DNA from: Eunapius fragilis
Lineage: Eukaryota > Porifera > Demospongiae > Spongillida > Spongillidae
DNA length: 64,000 bases
Reading direction: 5' to 3'
Assembly: GCA_963681505.1 (NCBI GenBank)
Contig: OY811990.1
Coordinates: 4,938,891 to 5,002,890, forward strand
In this document: one piece after another, positions 27,330 to 38,027 of the stretch
How the letters are laid out: every line of letters starts with the position of its first letter
Numbering within the stretch: position 1 is the first letter of the stretch
Made by a program: the position numbers and the translations under genes
Notes under the pieces: generated by a model
Seen by the model: only the letters and a program-made list of their open reading frames with translations
What the model was told of the DNA's origin: nothing
Database searches by the model: none

Positions 27330-30300
27330 ATGGATCGAGTACCTCTCCACCAAGAGACGCCGCTTCTATTCAGTAAAGCACTCTCTGATATAGTAGGGTG
27401 CAATTTCTGGATGAAGATGGAGTGTGTTCAGAACGCTTCAAGCTATAAAGCTCGTGGTATTGGGCTTTTATGTCTGAAGTCGGTTGAAAAAGGGTGCGTC
27501 CATTTCATCAGTTCGTCAGGTACAGCCAGTGCGTATATAAATGTTATTGCATATTCGGCGCAAATTGCTTTGTAAATTTGCACAATTTCGAAATCGCAGG
27601 CTGACCCATTTTATAGATTCAGTTATCCAATCCTAATACTAAAAGGGCAACTGGTAAAGACCATGGATATGGGGTGGGTGGTTGACGGGCGCTCCTGCAT
27701 GTATATGCTTGGGTATATCAGTGGCAATTAATTAAGATAAAGTATATAATTAAACCTTAGGTCATCGAATGTTTACTGTGGAAGGCGAGAAGCCTATAGT
27801 AAGGGAACGAGGTTGTTGTCTGAACTACAAGCATAGCTTTCTAATTGAAAAATCGTCAGCAGTGATGTTTTCGCCTGCTGTATTGACACTTCAGATAACC
27901 CGTACTTCACAGGCCCGTAGGCTGGTTTTAAACTGGGGGGGTTCCTTAATCATTAAACCTGGAACTATTATTATACATAATACGACCTGAATCACTGAAT
28001 CCCGCGGACAACCCCTCCCCCCACTCTCACACCAGCGGTGGATGCACTTTGTTTACGCAGCCGATACTGATACGAAGGAAGAGGTTATGTGTGCAATTAT
28101 TGTATCTCTAGCCAGATGAAAAACCATGTGTGTACTTTTCTTTAGTAAGGGTCTTATCTGGGCAGAGCTCGACAATGCTTTGATCTCCCATTCAGCTTGC
28201 TTCAGACAACCATTTTCTGGCTCCAAATCGCTGGACGTAGATAGGACCAAAAAGTGTCGCATAAGACCGTTCTCTCCTGATAGTAGTCGTCCCATAGCTT
28301 GTGCAACTTCACTGGGAGATAAATGGTCATTTATGAGCCTAATTAATTCCAATGTCATTTGCAGTGCATTGAAGAAAGTGCGACTCCGTTTGGACATTGA
28401 AGGCGTTCACTATCTACATCTATTTCCACTACTGACTTCACTTGGAGTTTGAGCGACATTCTGTGTCCCTTGGTCAACATTCTGTGTCCCTTGATCGACA
28501 TCCTGTAAACCTTGATCGTCATCGGGCAATTGCAAACTACTATTGGTGTCAGTAGCTTCGCCTTCTGGCAAAGTGAAGGTCACTGCACTTCTGGTACAGT
28601 TTTCAGCCATTTTCCGTTTCTTGGAAAGGAAAAAGCTGTCAAGAGACTTGATTTGCACAATTTAGCAGATCAATTGCATTCTCTTTCCCGCTGTTCCGGC
28701 CGTTTTATATTTAAAAAAAAAAAAAACGGAGTGAGCACCAGTGAGCAGTGCTAGTTAAGATTAAGTGGCAATAGAGGCAAATGCGCGTATATCACAGGGA
28801 AAAAAATTGAGTGTAGGGTGGCCGGAACTAATCCGTGACATGCGGGGGGGTTCCTGGGAACCCAGGGAACCCCCCCAGCCTACGGGCCTGCTTCATGTAC
28901 ATAAATATTCTATAATACAGGAGGAAACGCCGGGCTAGCGGCGGCATATTGTGCCGGTGAGCTCGGTATTCCTATCACTGTTGTGGTCCCAGAATGCACG
29001 CCAGCTTTTATGGTGGCGAAGATACGGGCAGTATCTACTGAAGTAGAAGTGGTTGGCAAGGTGAGTTCGTAATTGTGAGGTCCGATCTTCTATATGTGCA
29101 TGCATGCAATGCTAAATTCTCCACTGTTGCGCGCGGAGAGTCCGAGAAATGCACACATGTAAACGTATAAGGTAGGCACGACGTGACGTCACTGTATTAT
29201 TTTTGGTATACGTAACACGTCATTGTTTAGTTACTATAAATAACCGTACGTTCTATGCACAAGATGATATGGACCTTGCCTTCTTTCTTCCATCGTTCGC
29301 TCTCGTTCACTTGTTTATTCGTCATTATGGCAATAATACACGCGTGTGCATGACGTAACTAGTCTGGGTATTGATGGAATGATTACTTCCATATCTGCTG
29401 GACAAGTGGACAGACACTTTACTACTAGTTTAATAATTAAATCTAATAAAGGTCTGGTACCAGGCAATGACGTCATTTTAAAAAGTATATTAATAAGAGT
29501 GTACAGTACACGTGCATGTTGTCATGTAATCAGTGAGTTGCCCGGATTGTTTCCCAGAAGATTACATAATATGCACATGCATGTAGCCACAATTGTGTGC
29601 GTTAAGTTCCGCCCCACCATATACTTCAATAACGACTGATCACGCAAATATGTAAGCATATTCCGTGCAACAAGGCAAGGCTGTTCGTGCGTGCAGGCAC
29701 ATGTGCATGTTATACAAGACCTTAATATTAAAGCGCTATGAAGTTGTTGGATTAAACCTGAGAGACTAGTATTATTTACATGCACACGCGAACGCGCAGT
29801 ATAATTTGCTCAGTTATACATGTACTTAGGCATGGGATGATGCAAACGAGAGAGCGAAGCAGTTAGCAGCGCAACCAGGTAAAGCATCACAACACATGCA
29901 TGCATGCACATATTAAAAGTACATGTATATTGTCCCCTATAAATAGGGCGTTTTCTCATTCATCCCTTTGACCATCCGGATATCTGGTAAACAATTTTTT
30001 AGTAATAAACGCATGCTGGCACCCAGCAGACTATAATTTGGAACTGAAACAGGGAAGGCCATGCCACCCTCGTTACAGAGGTCAAAGAACAGATGAGGGG
30101 CGTGAAGCCTGACCTGGTCGTTTTGTCAGTTGGAGGCGGGGGGCTGATGAGCGGGGTTCTGCAGGGAATGCATGCGGTCGGGTGGGGTGATGTGCCCCTC
30201 CTTGCAATGGAGACAGCTGGAGCGGACAGCTTCAACGCATGCGTGAAGGCTGGGGACTGGGTCGAATTGAAGGCAATAACAAGGTGCTGGCTGACATATA

Positions 30301-30779
30301 CGCGGGTGTGTGCTGTTCATTGCATTTATATGAATTATTCAGCATCGCGAAGACTTTGGGAGCAAAAAGGGTGTGCAAACAAGCATATGACTGGATATCA
30401 AAGCACAAGATAATCTCACGTGTTATTTCTGACTCGGAAGCTGTATCAGCATGTATAAAGTTTGCAGGTGAGCACGTACCGCGTGTAGCGGTCCTTGTTC
30501 GCTATACATGACTATACCTGGTAATATGCACAATCGCGCGATTGTTTTTAATTTTTGAGTCACGCAGCATGTTTTTCTTGCCTTTAAGATGACCATCGTG
30601 TGCTGGTGTCACCAGCGTGTGGCGTAGCCTTGGCAGCTGGGTACTCAGGCGTGATCAAAGAGCTTCAGAATGAGGGTACACTTCCTCGTGCTCTCTCTAA
30701 CGTAATGGTCGTGGTGTGTGGAGGTAATGAAGTGACCCTGGAGCAGATCGAGCTGTGGAAGAAGCAATTTCATCTATAA
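27330..30779 (+). CDS. SDS: L-serine/threonine dehydratase (SDS/SDSL type), PLP enzyme
   Basis: Deaminates serine to pyruvate and threonine to 2-oxobutyrate with pyridoxal phosphate. Seven exons: 27330-27519, 28921-29060, 29830-29878, 29947-29986, 30053-30283, 30343-30467 and 30589-30779. They total 966 nt, 321 aa (human SDS 328), and all phases agree. The PLP lysine sits in NASSYKARGIG (Lys40). The substrate loop SSGGNAGLAAAY is split by intron 1. The phosphate-binding glycine run is LSVGGGGLMSGV, and the end has LVSPACGVALAA and VVVCGGNEVTL. Residues IWEGHA, ADSFNACVKAG and VISDSEAVSA match the family. SDS versus SDSL cannot be decided by eye. Intron 1 (1.4 kb) carries a transposon insertion at 27910-28890; introns 4-6 are 59-121 bp. 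Shares a promoter region with ThrRS. Confidence 0.94.
27910..28890 (-). mobile_element. hAT-like non-autonomous DNA transposon in SDS intron 1
   Basis: The ends are inverted: CAGGCCCGTAGGCTGG…GGGGGGGTTCC at the left, and its complement GGAACCCCCCCAGCCTACGG|GCCTG at the right. CTTCA flanks both sides (27905-27909 and 28891-28895), a 5-bp target duplication. On its minus strand are frames reading KSLDSFFLSKKRKMAENC (about 28655-28600) and MSKRSRTFFNALQMTLELIR (28397-28053), in different frames. The first resembles the N-terminus of hAT-type transposase genes, but the catalytic core is absent. The right end is only 30 bp before the SDS exon 2 acceptor. Confidence 0.75.
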
Positions 30780-30998
30780 AGACAATATTAAATACTGATA
30801 CTGTTAAAATTTTCGATAGTGCTATAGTGTTGTAAACATGTCAAAATTCGGTAAGCTTATACCTGCCACTGTAACTATCGTGTTTCAACAACATCGCTGA
30901 GAATAGGACGGAATCTTAAAAACTACTAACCTTTGTTGTAGTTATAAGAGGCAAGCCCCACTCCCACCCCTACCCCACACCCCACTTACACACATCCA

Positions 30999-31000
<2 letters not shown>

Positions 31001-31079
<79 letters not shown>
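31001..31079. repeat. (CA)n microsatellite
   Basis: About 38 CA units, downstream of the SDS stop codon. Confidence 0.95.
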
Positions 31080-31082
<3 letters not shown>

Positions 31083-31254
31083 GTAAGCCTTTATACAAAG
31101 AGGCATATAAGATTAATATCCATTAATTGTTCATATTTTCATAATCACCTCAATAAATTCACTTTGTGGTTTTAAAACTGTATGGTATGGGAAATGATGC
31201 TTAAACCACACACACTCCATCAGTGATATTCAAAGATGCATTAATTGATATGGT

Positions 31255-31955
31255 ACACATGTAGACCAGCTCTTGTACACATGTAGATCAGCTATGGTAC
31301 ATATGTAGACCAGCTATGGTACATGTGTAGACCAGCTATGGTACTCATGTAGATCAGCTATGGTACATATGTAGACCAGCTATGGTACATGTGTAGACCA
31401 GCTATGGTACTCATGTAGATCAGCTATGGTACATATGTAGACCAGCTATGGTACATGTGTAGACCAGCTATGGTACATGTGTAGACCAGCTATGGTACTC
31501 ATGTAGATCAGCTATGGTACTCATGTAGACCAGCTATGGTACACATGTAGACCAGCTATGGTACATGTGTAGACCAGCTATGGTACTCATGTAGACCAGC
31601 TATGGTACACATGTAGACCAGCTATGGTACATGTGTAGACCAGCTATGGTACTCATGTAGACCAGCTATGGTACACATGTAGACCAGCTATGGTACATGT
31701 GTAGACCAGCTATGGTACTCATGTAGACCAGCTATGGTACACATGCAGACCAGCTATGGTACACATGTAGACCCACATGTAGACCAGCTATGGTACATAT
31801 ATGTAGACCAGCTATGGTAGATATGTAGACCAGCTATGGTACACATGAAGACCAGCTATGTTACATATGTAGACCAGCTATGGTACATATGTAGACCACC
31901 TATGGTACATATGTAAACCAGCTATGGTACATATGTAGACCAGCTATGGTACACA
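31255..31955. repeat. 22-bp minisatellite, about 31 copies
   Basis: The unit is GTACACATGTAGACCAGCTA+TG, with variants CATATG, CATGTG, CTCATG and GATCAGC. Higher-order groups of three variants repeat (CACATG, CATGTG, CTCATG), showing that blocks have been copied together. The phrase AGATCAGCTATGGTACA also occurs in the 37-bp array at 49967-50150, beside the chondroitin synthase gene. Confidence 0.93.
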
Positions 31956-32044
31956 TTTCAGCCACAGTGTGATATATGTCACACTTGTGGCTTCTTTATT
32001 GAAATGGAAAGGTGTTTTTTTACACCACAACAATGACTTACAAT

Positions 32045-32251
32045 TGATAACAATATGACAGGTGGGCCTTGATAGTGTTGGGGGGAGGTGGGAGGGGTTC
32101 AAGAAGTGGTAACCATGGTAAATCATGTGATATGCGGGTGGATCATGTGACATGTGGCAGGTGATGTGATGAGTTGTTATTAACAAAGGGGCCGGGATTG
32201 ACACCCAAGTACTCCTCCAGGTACATGACATATGCAGCTAGCTGCTTCTTG
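32045..32251 (-). pseudogene. Duplicated 3' end of the chondroitin synthase gene
   Basis: The sequence matches 50217-50427, the 3' flank and last codons of the gene at 50317-52875, with few changes. The peptide reads KKQLAAYVMYLEEYLGVNPG…HHLP. Only the final 35 or so codons are present. It ends abruptly at 32251, where TRIM-NHL sequence begins. Confidence 0.85.
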
Positions 32252-32510
32252 TATTGAAGTATGGTATGTAGTGGTGATGTAGTGATGATGTAATGTTTAT
32301 GCATAAGAAGCCATTGAAAAAGGCTACTATGGTAACAGAGGTAGGTTTTCACATTTGAAAAGGCAGTCACCTGTCCTATGATATCTGAGTCCCCAGGCCT
32401 AGACATGGTCTATCACAGTTCTCATGGCATGGGTATCAGGAGGTTTGGACCAAACCTTGGAATCTCCATCATTCTTCTTAACCACCTTAGAAGCATCAAC
32501 TTTTGGGTTC
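32251..32510 (+). pseudogene. Duplicated 3' end and downstream flank of a TRIM-NHL gene
   Basis: Starting GTATTGAAGTAT…GTAGTGGTGATG, it matches the last codons and stop of TRIM-NHL copy 3 (about 42865-42890). It then matches the flank of copy 4 (49130-49290: AATGTTTATGCATAAGAAGC, CACATTTGAAAAGG, GAGTCCCCAGGCCTA). Near 32456 it also contains the CCTTGGAATCTCC…CATTCTTCTTAAC block found at 43058-43083. No coding part of the propeller beyond a few codons remains. Confidence 0.8.
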
Positions 32511-32699
32511 CTTAATGGAGCCAACAGAACATGGAACACATCAGCTTTGACTCACTCTTCAATGAAAGGAAAGGTGTGTGCAGTCAGGTTGTATTTCAAC
32601 AGACACAGGGGAAGAAATGATGTACTAACAATATTATGGGCTGTACTTCAACATGCACTATTCCCACTCCCTCTACTCACTCCCCCTCCTCCCTAGAGG

Positions 32700-33330
32700 A
32701 GGGAGGGAGAGGAGGGAAGGAGAGGAGTGAGGGAGGGATAGGAGCAAGGGAGAGGAGAAGACAAAAGTGAGTAATTTAGTGTTATGTCTCAAAACCGCGC
32801 GGTTGTAGAGAACAAAAGGGTACTGCCCGTCCTCGTTCCCAGTCCCGGAATTATCCTCCTAAAGAATGGAAATATTACCAATAGTTCAGAATTGGCTGAA
32901 AGAGTGCCTACTGTGATCCAATAGTCAATAGTATAGTTTTGGTAATTGTATCGTTTGATTTGGGCCCTACTAAACCTTACTCGTATCATTACGGCCTAAT
33001 CATGAAAAGTTTAGAATTGTCGATACCAAACCAGAAAACTACAGGAGCAGAAGCAAATGATTTACACAATCAACTATACGGTCAGTGTAAGATGTATTAT
33101 TAGATATGAGAAAAAAAAATATCATAGTTCTATATTTAGCACACTAAACGGGCTAAATATGAGATTTTCCCTTACTAATACAGACCCTTGTTTCCTTGCT
33201 TTTTACACCACCATTGCCTTCAAATCCTATATCTCACCAACTTTCTCATAGAGAATGTTTTTAGTTACTTGTTATTTTACTTCACATTCGTGCAGGGCTA
33301 GGATTTTAATTTAATCTCTTGTTTTGTCCA
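32700..33330. other. Gene-free stretch with shared repeat
   Basis: About 33100-33275 resembles 63190-63350 in pieces (TAGACCC…TTGTTTCCTTGC, CACCAACTTTCTCA…AGAGAAT), so it is a dispersed repeat. No coding signal is seen. Confidence 0.45.
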
Positions 33331-33334
33331 CAGA

Positions 33335-33386
33335 TCTGACCTCTTCCCTCCACACACCATATGTCAGTTGTGCGCTAAGCCCTACA
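33335..33386 (+). pseudogene. TRIM-NHL RING exon fragment
   Basis: After the conserved acceptor TTTTGTCCACAG comes the opening of the RING exon, reading SDLFPPHTICQLCAKPYK, and then homology stops. Only the first zinc pair remains. It belongs to the same family as the copies at 7.2 and 47 kb. Confidence 0.8.
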
Positions 33387-33561
33387 AGCGTTTGAACCCC
33401 AAGGACGTTGCGCCACTGGCACGAAGCTAATTTTCAAAATGAATTTTACCATAGAAAAATGGTATAGTATGAAGTGTTGAAAATAGAAAGTAAACCACGT
33501 TTACCGTTCGGAAGTTATAGCGATTCGAAGTTCGAACATAAATCATTTTTATAACTTATAT

Positions 33562-34311
33562 ACAGGGTCTTTGCAAAAGAGCGCAACGCTTTTAAGTGAA
33601 TGTAAATCATTAATAGGATTGTCAATCTATATGAATTTATGAACGTACAATAACCACGTTTAGTCAAATACGAACCCCATTTTTACAATTCGCTTATATT
33701 TAGCAGTTCAAAAGATAAAATCAAATAGCTTGCAATTAACTAAATTGACAAAACAATATACGACAACTTTTAATTAATAGCGGGATTTATAAACTGCAGA
33801 ATAAAATTGATGAGACTTTGAAAAGGTATGAAATTTGATTGGCGTTTTACTAGTTAATATTCAAAACAACAAATCAAACTTGAAAAAGCTATATGACCAT
33901 TATTAACTCTGAGTTTTAATAACGCACCATTAAATAATCCATTACCAAATCAAATAGTGTTTTGTACTTCAAATTTATGATGGTTATTAAAAATATTTAC
34001 CACATAACATTAACAGCTTCAACCTTAATAACTTTAAAGTAAATATGCTTAAATGTTAATAACTGACTATTGAACTAGTAACTAGAAATCAGTACTGTTC
34101 CTCCGCATATCCAGATCTTGTGCTACTATTAAAATCAATTGTCTTAAACCGCACTCTTGAATAACTTTGTTAATAGAGGGCTTTGAATAATTTGATTTAT
34201 GAGGGTTTTGATACAGTTACTTAACCGCTATTATTGCTTAACTACTTGTTAGCAGTTACTTAACATCAATCCTGAGTTATAGGGATTTTACATGGTTGCA
34301 AACACCCTGTA
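33562..34311. mobile_element. 750-bp non-autonomous element with short terminal inverted repeats, TA-flanked
   Basis: The left end TACAGGGTCTTTGCAA and the right end TTGCAAACACCCTGTA are inverted, each flanked by TA, as in Tc1/mariner-like elements. The interior is AT-rich, full of TTAATAACT-like motifs and has no open frame. Assignment is by ends only. Confidence 0.55.
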
Positions 34312-35109
34312 TAATAGAGATGGGTCTGAAACTGTCCCATGTGATGTTAACCTTATAAAGTTATGATTCATGTTATTATCAGTATACCCCTTTGTGTTTC
34401 ATATTTGGGTACTTGACCATAGTCCTTGGTAAATGGAAATAAACACTATACACAAAAATAGACTGCACTTTATGCGGCATCATTCTTGTGTGCTGGGAAG
34501 ATTTAAAAGCTTTTCATATGAAGCATGTACGATCATACTAACACAAACCGTTACAGTTTTTATTAGAGCTAGCTTCATTGACTGTATGTACTACTTTTTT
34601 CACTCTAAATTCCATAACTTCCGAGTGGAATTTGATGGAATGTTGATATTGAAATGTATGATGTTAACCTATATAATCTTTGCTCGTTGTCGTGATGCAT
34701 TAGAAAGAAAAAAAAAAAAAACCAAAGCCCCCCCCCCCTAGTATTATTAGTTAGGTGATTGTCGAGGCCAGTGATGCTTTATCACGAATTGCGTGACGAT
34801 TGGCCATTGAAGTTATCAGATCGCTCATTTTGATTATGTGGGTTGGCAGTGTTGGCACTAGCCCTGTTTTGAGGTCGCTGATCATGCATGACCATACCTT
34901 TTGCACAATTAATTTATGTGTCTTTATACAATTTTGTCGTGGAACCACATCCCCAGCAGAGCATCTACGCACTGATACGTACGTGCAGGTTGTCAAAACA
35001 TTATAGTTAAGGCATGCATTTTTCAAATGAGCTATAGTTAATAGTACACCTACATGTACATACAACGCATCTAAGCACACATAAACATGCATGCAGCTTC
35101 CTGATGTCA
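34312..35109. other. Gene-free stretch
   Basis: AT-rich, with an A run and a C run near 34710-34738. I see no exon. It should include the 3' untranslated region of the EgtD-like gene. Confidence 0.45.
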
Positions 35110-36593
35110 CTACTGCAACCGGGTTAGGAATATTGCAAACCACTGGTTGGGATCAGTCCAGATCTCAACACAACGGAGTCGTTTGGTTTCCAGTTCCATC
35201 TTTAGCTCCTCCAAGTCAAATTTGCGAGAAATCGACGTCATGATAGTTTCCCCCTCCGCTATCTCAACGGTGATACCTAATTCGGTAAGTTCAACCTGCT
35301 GAAATGCTTGACTTTTGAGGTAGGTTTCAATCTGACGAGACTGTTGATTGTAGTGCGAATAATATTGAAATTTACTGACATTGAAGTTGCCTCCAAACTT
35401 CGAATTCAGATGGCGCAGCGCATTGGTGTGAAACATTGCCGAAACACCCTGTGCGTCGTTATATGCGTGTTCCAATTGCTCCTTGCTTTTGTGTAAATCA
35501 ACGCCTAATAAAAAGTAATCACCCGATCGCAAGGCTTGTACAATCTGCCTCAAAAATTGATCGCATTCCGTTGCTGTTAATTGACCGATCGAGTTCCCAA
35601 AGAAAGCGATCATGCGGTGTGGTGGCAACGGCGGGTTCAATAGTTTCATTGCCTGCTCATAGGTACCCACAAAGCCGTGAACTTTCAATGTCTTGTAGCA
35701 CAATGCTAGTTCTCGCGCGCTCGTCTCTAGAGCGGAGGCAGTAACGTCGATAGGGCAGTAGTGTAACGGTAAGTTCATCTTTTGGTATGCGTCCAGTAGG
35801 AGCCTCGTTTTTATAGAGCTGCCGCTGCCAAGTTCGACCAGCTCACACGCTCCAGTGATCGAAGCTATGTGTGATGCATTTTCCTTCAATATCAGGGTTT
35901 CAGTGCGGGTAATGTAGTATTCGGGCAGTTCACATATTTCATCAAAGAGCTGGGACCCAAGATCATCATAAAGATAATGCGATGGCAGCTTTTTCTTACT
36001 CGCTGTCAACCCGACTATAACGTCATCTTGATCCTCTGTGGGAAATTAAGCGAGGAATTCCGTCGATCAATAAACGACACAATTCAGATGCACATAAAAG
36101 ATCATATGCTGATCATGCAGTTTTCACCATAAAATAGTATATTATATTGCATGTAAAATTTATCTCGACCGCCCCCCCCCCCCCCCCCCCCATCCCTCTC
36201 GATTGGTGCCACAGTGGCGTTAGACCAATCGATGGGGGGGGGGGGGGGGGGGGAGTCTAGAAAAATTTGCACTGTGTTAGTTAAAAAAAATAAACAGTGC
36301 TGCCGCGATATATATCACAGAAGTCTACGCGATACCGCAATATCATAGACTTCTACATATCGCGATATTTATCGCGGCAACACTCGTTTATCACAAAAAA
36401 TATACATGATGCAAGCAAATGCTTGCTGCACTTGTAAACTTGTAACCAAGATCATCATAAAAGTAATGCGATGGAAGCCGCTTTTCTTACTTGCTGTCAA
36501 CGCAACTATAACGGCATCTTGATCCTCTGTGGAGGTGTCCCAGTACTCGATGCCGTCTATAGGAGCAGTCGGTGATTCAACGAGGAATTCCAT
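35110..36593 (-). CDS. EgtD-like histidine N-alpha-methyltransferase (DUF2260-type), two-exon model
   Basis: In bacteria EgtD trimethylates histidine to hercynine with SAM, the first step of ergothioneine synthesis. The 309-codon body shows the family's landmarks: LPSHYLYDDLGSQLFDEI, ELPEYYITRTE, ELGSGSSIKT (SAM site), IAFFGNSIGQL, GVDLHKS and ETIMTSISRKFD (substrate-binding E/S pair). No ATG precedes the body in frame: a TAA lies four codons before TEDQDDVIV. A good acceptor (TTTCCCACAG, 36036) fits in phase with an upstream exon 36491-36593, which starts ATG (MEFLVESPTAPIDG) and ends GCA A|GTAAGA. The model gives 342 aa, close to bacterial EgtD (about 320). Exon 1 ends in a duplicate of the body's first segment (TEDQDAVIVALTAS versus EDQDDVIVGLTAS), so a local duplication built the present structure. 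The long intronless body suggests lateral origin. A pseudogene is possible. Confidence 0.75.
36158..36257. mobile_element. Poly-C/poly-G ended hairpin element, copy 1
   Basis: A run of about 19 C, then CATCCCTCTCGATTGGT, a short loop, ACCAATCGATGG and a run of about 18 G form an inverted repeat inside the intron of the EgtD-like gene. The flank AAATTTATCTCGACC is shared with copy 2. Confidence 0.7.
36298..36385. repeat. Inverted repeat with internal GAAGTCTA arms
   Basis: CAGTGCTGCCGCGATATATA…ACAGAAGTCTA on the left pairs imperfectly with TAGACTTCTAC…TCGCGGCAACACT on the right, giving a hairpin of about 88 bp. Confidence 0.5.
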
Positions 36594-36659
36594 CGATCAA
36601 TAAACGATACAATTCTGATGCAGATCATATGCACGATCAGTTTTCACCATGCATAAATA

Positions 36660-36780
36660 GTAAAATTTATCTCGACCCCCCCCCCCCCCCCCCCCCCGAT
36701 TGGTCCAAATTTAATGCAACAGTGGCATTAATTCCAATCGAGAGGGGGGGAGGGGGGGGGGGGGAGGGTCGAGATAAATT
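36660..36780. mobile_element. Poly-C/poly-G ended hairpin element, copy 2
   Basis: AAATTTATCTCGACC followed by a C run and GATTGGT, then CCAATCGAGAGG, a G run and GGTCGAGATAAATT. Here the terminal inverted repeat is complete on both sides and encloses the homopolymers. It lies just upstream of exon 1 of the EgtD-like gene. Confidence 0.75.
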
Positions 36781-38027
36781 GAAATGTAGTTACTCACTAA
36801 TTATTATTCCCACAGTGCACCCCTGGGGGGCCTCTTTTACGCGAACCGCTCGTGAAATGTTGGGAGGTGAGAGTGCATGCTCCCCAGAAGCTTCCCAGGC
36901 ATATATAGGCTCCATGGTATTAAATCCCAATTACCAAAATATTAAATCAAGTTTAGTACCTAAACCACCACTAAATGCTCTCTTATGCCGGGCCCGGGTT
37001 TATAGGGGACCCGGATATTCTTTATCATGACAATTGATTAGTTACATCCCGAACTTTTTGGGAGGCCCGGACCACTATAACCATTCATAGCATATTTGTA
37101 CTTGCGCTTCAGTCCTCAAATATTTTTTATGAGAAAAACTTTTAGTGCTGACCATGCATATCGGGTGTGTTTATAGAATTAGCGGAGATCGTGGTACTAC
37201 AGTTATATGTAACTATGTCCGTCACAAAGCAATCCACCAATTCATTTTTACCCCGCATGCAAGCAGCAATGACACGTGCATGCAGTGGAAGTCTGTGTCA
37301 TTTCACAGCATTAAAATTTACACTGATACACTGATACATGCAAATCAAAATTCGAATGTCCTATCCACAGTTTCGACTGAGTGACATGCAATCTGTGTGC
37401 ATAGTGAATACGTATAAAATTTGCTAAATGAAGAAATTTAAGCGGTTGGGGCGAAGCCCTAACCCTATAAATAGTGGGAGCTTATACTACTATATATAGC
37501 ATGCATAGCATGTATGCCCATGTAACCTCAACATTATTCGACATTGACAATGGAACAATATAATGTTATAATGCATGTTAGTATTCGCAACATACACGGG
37601 AGATGAACAGTACATGGTGGTGTATTATTCGCTAAAACTTTACCATAATAATTACCAAAATTCTATTACTATTTTTTAGCAAAAAAAAAAGTTTTTAACC
37701 TGAGGACATTTGTTCATAGTCAAGATAATCAATCTTAAAGAGGTTGTGGTGGTTGGGACGGAATTGTGAAGCACTTGATCGTTTTGGAACACATGTCTAT
37801 TACTGACCGCTTCCATAGCTCGAGGACGAACTATGTTTTGAAGAGGTGGAGTGGTATATCTTCAGTCTAGTCATACTATGATCCAATTGAAAGGAAATGC
37901 ATAAACTGAATAGACTCCAAATGGTTTGCATTGTGCTTGTTGATGTATACATAAGTGCACTCGTTACTGCAATTCAAGATTCTAGAATATTAGAAGTTGC
38001 CCTCAAATTTATTGTGTACTCGGTCAG
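36781..38027. other. Gene-free stretch
   Basis: No motif-bearing open frame or clear repeat family is seen until the RING exon at 38028. Confidence 0.45.

Noticed and set aside
31255-31955. CRISPR-like or centromeric repeat
   Set aside because: It is a directly tandem 22-bp minisatellite of 700 bp without spacers, bounded by single-copy and duplicated gene sequence.
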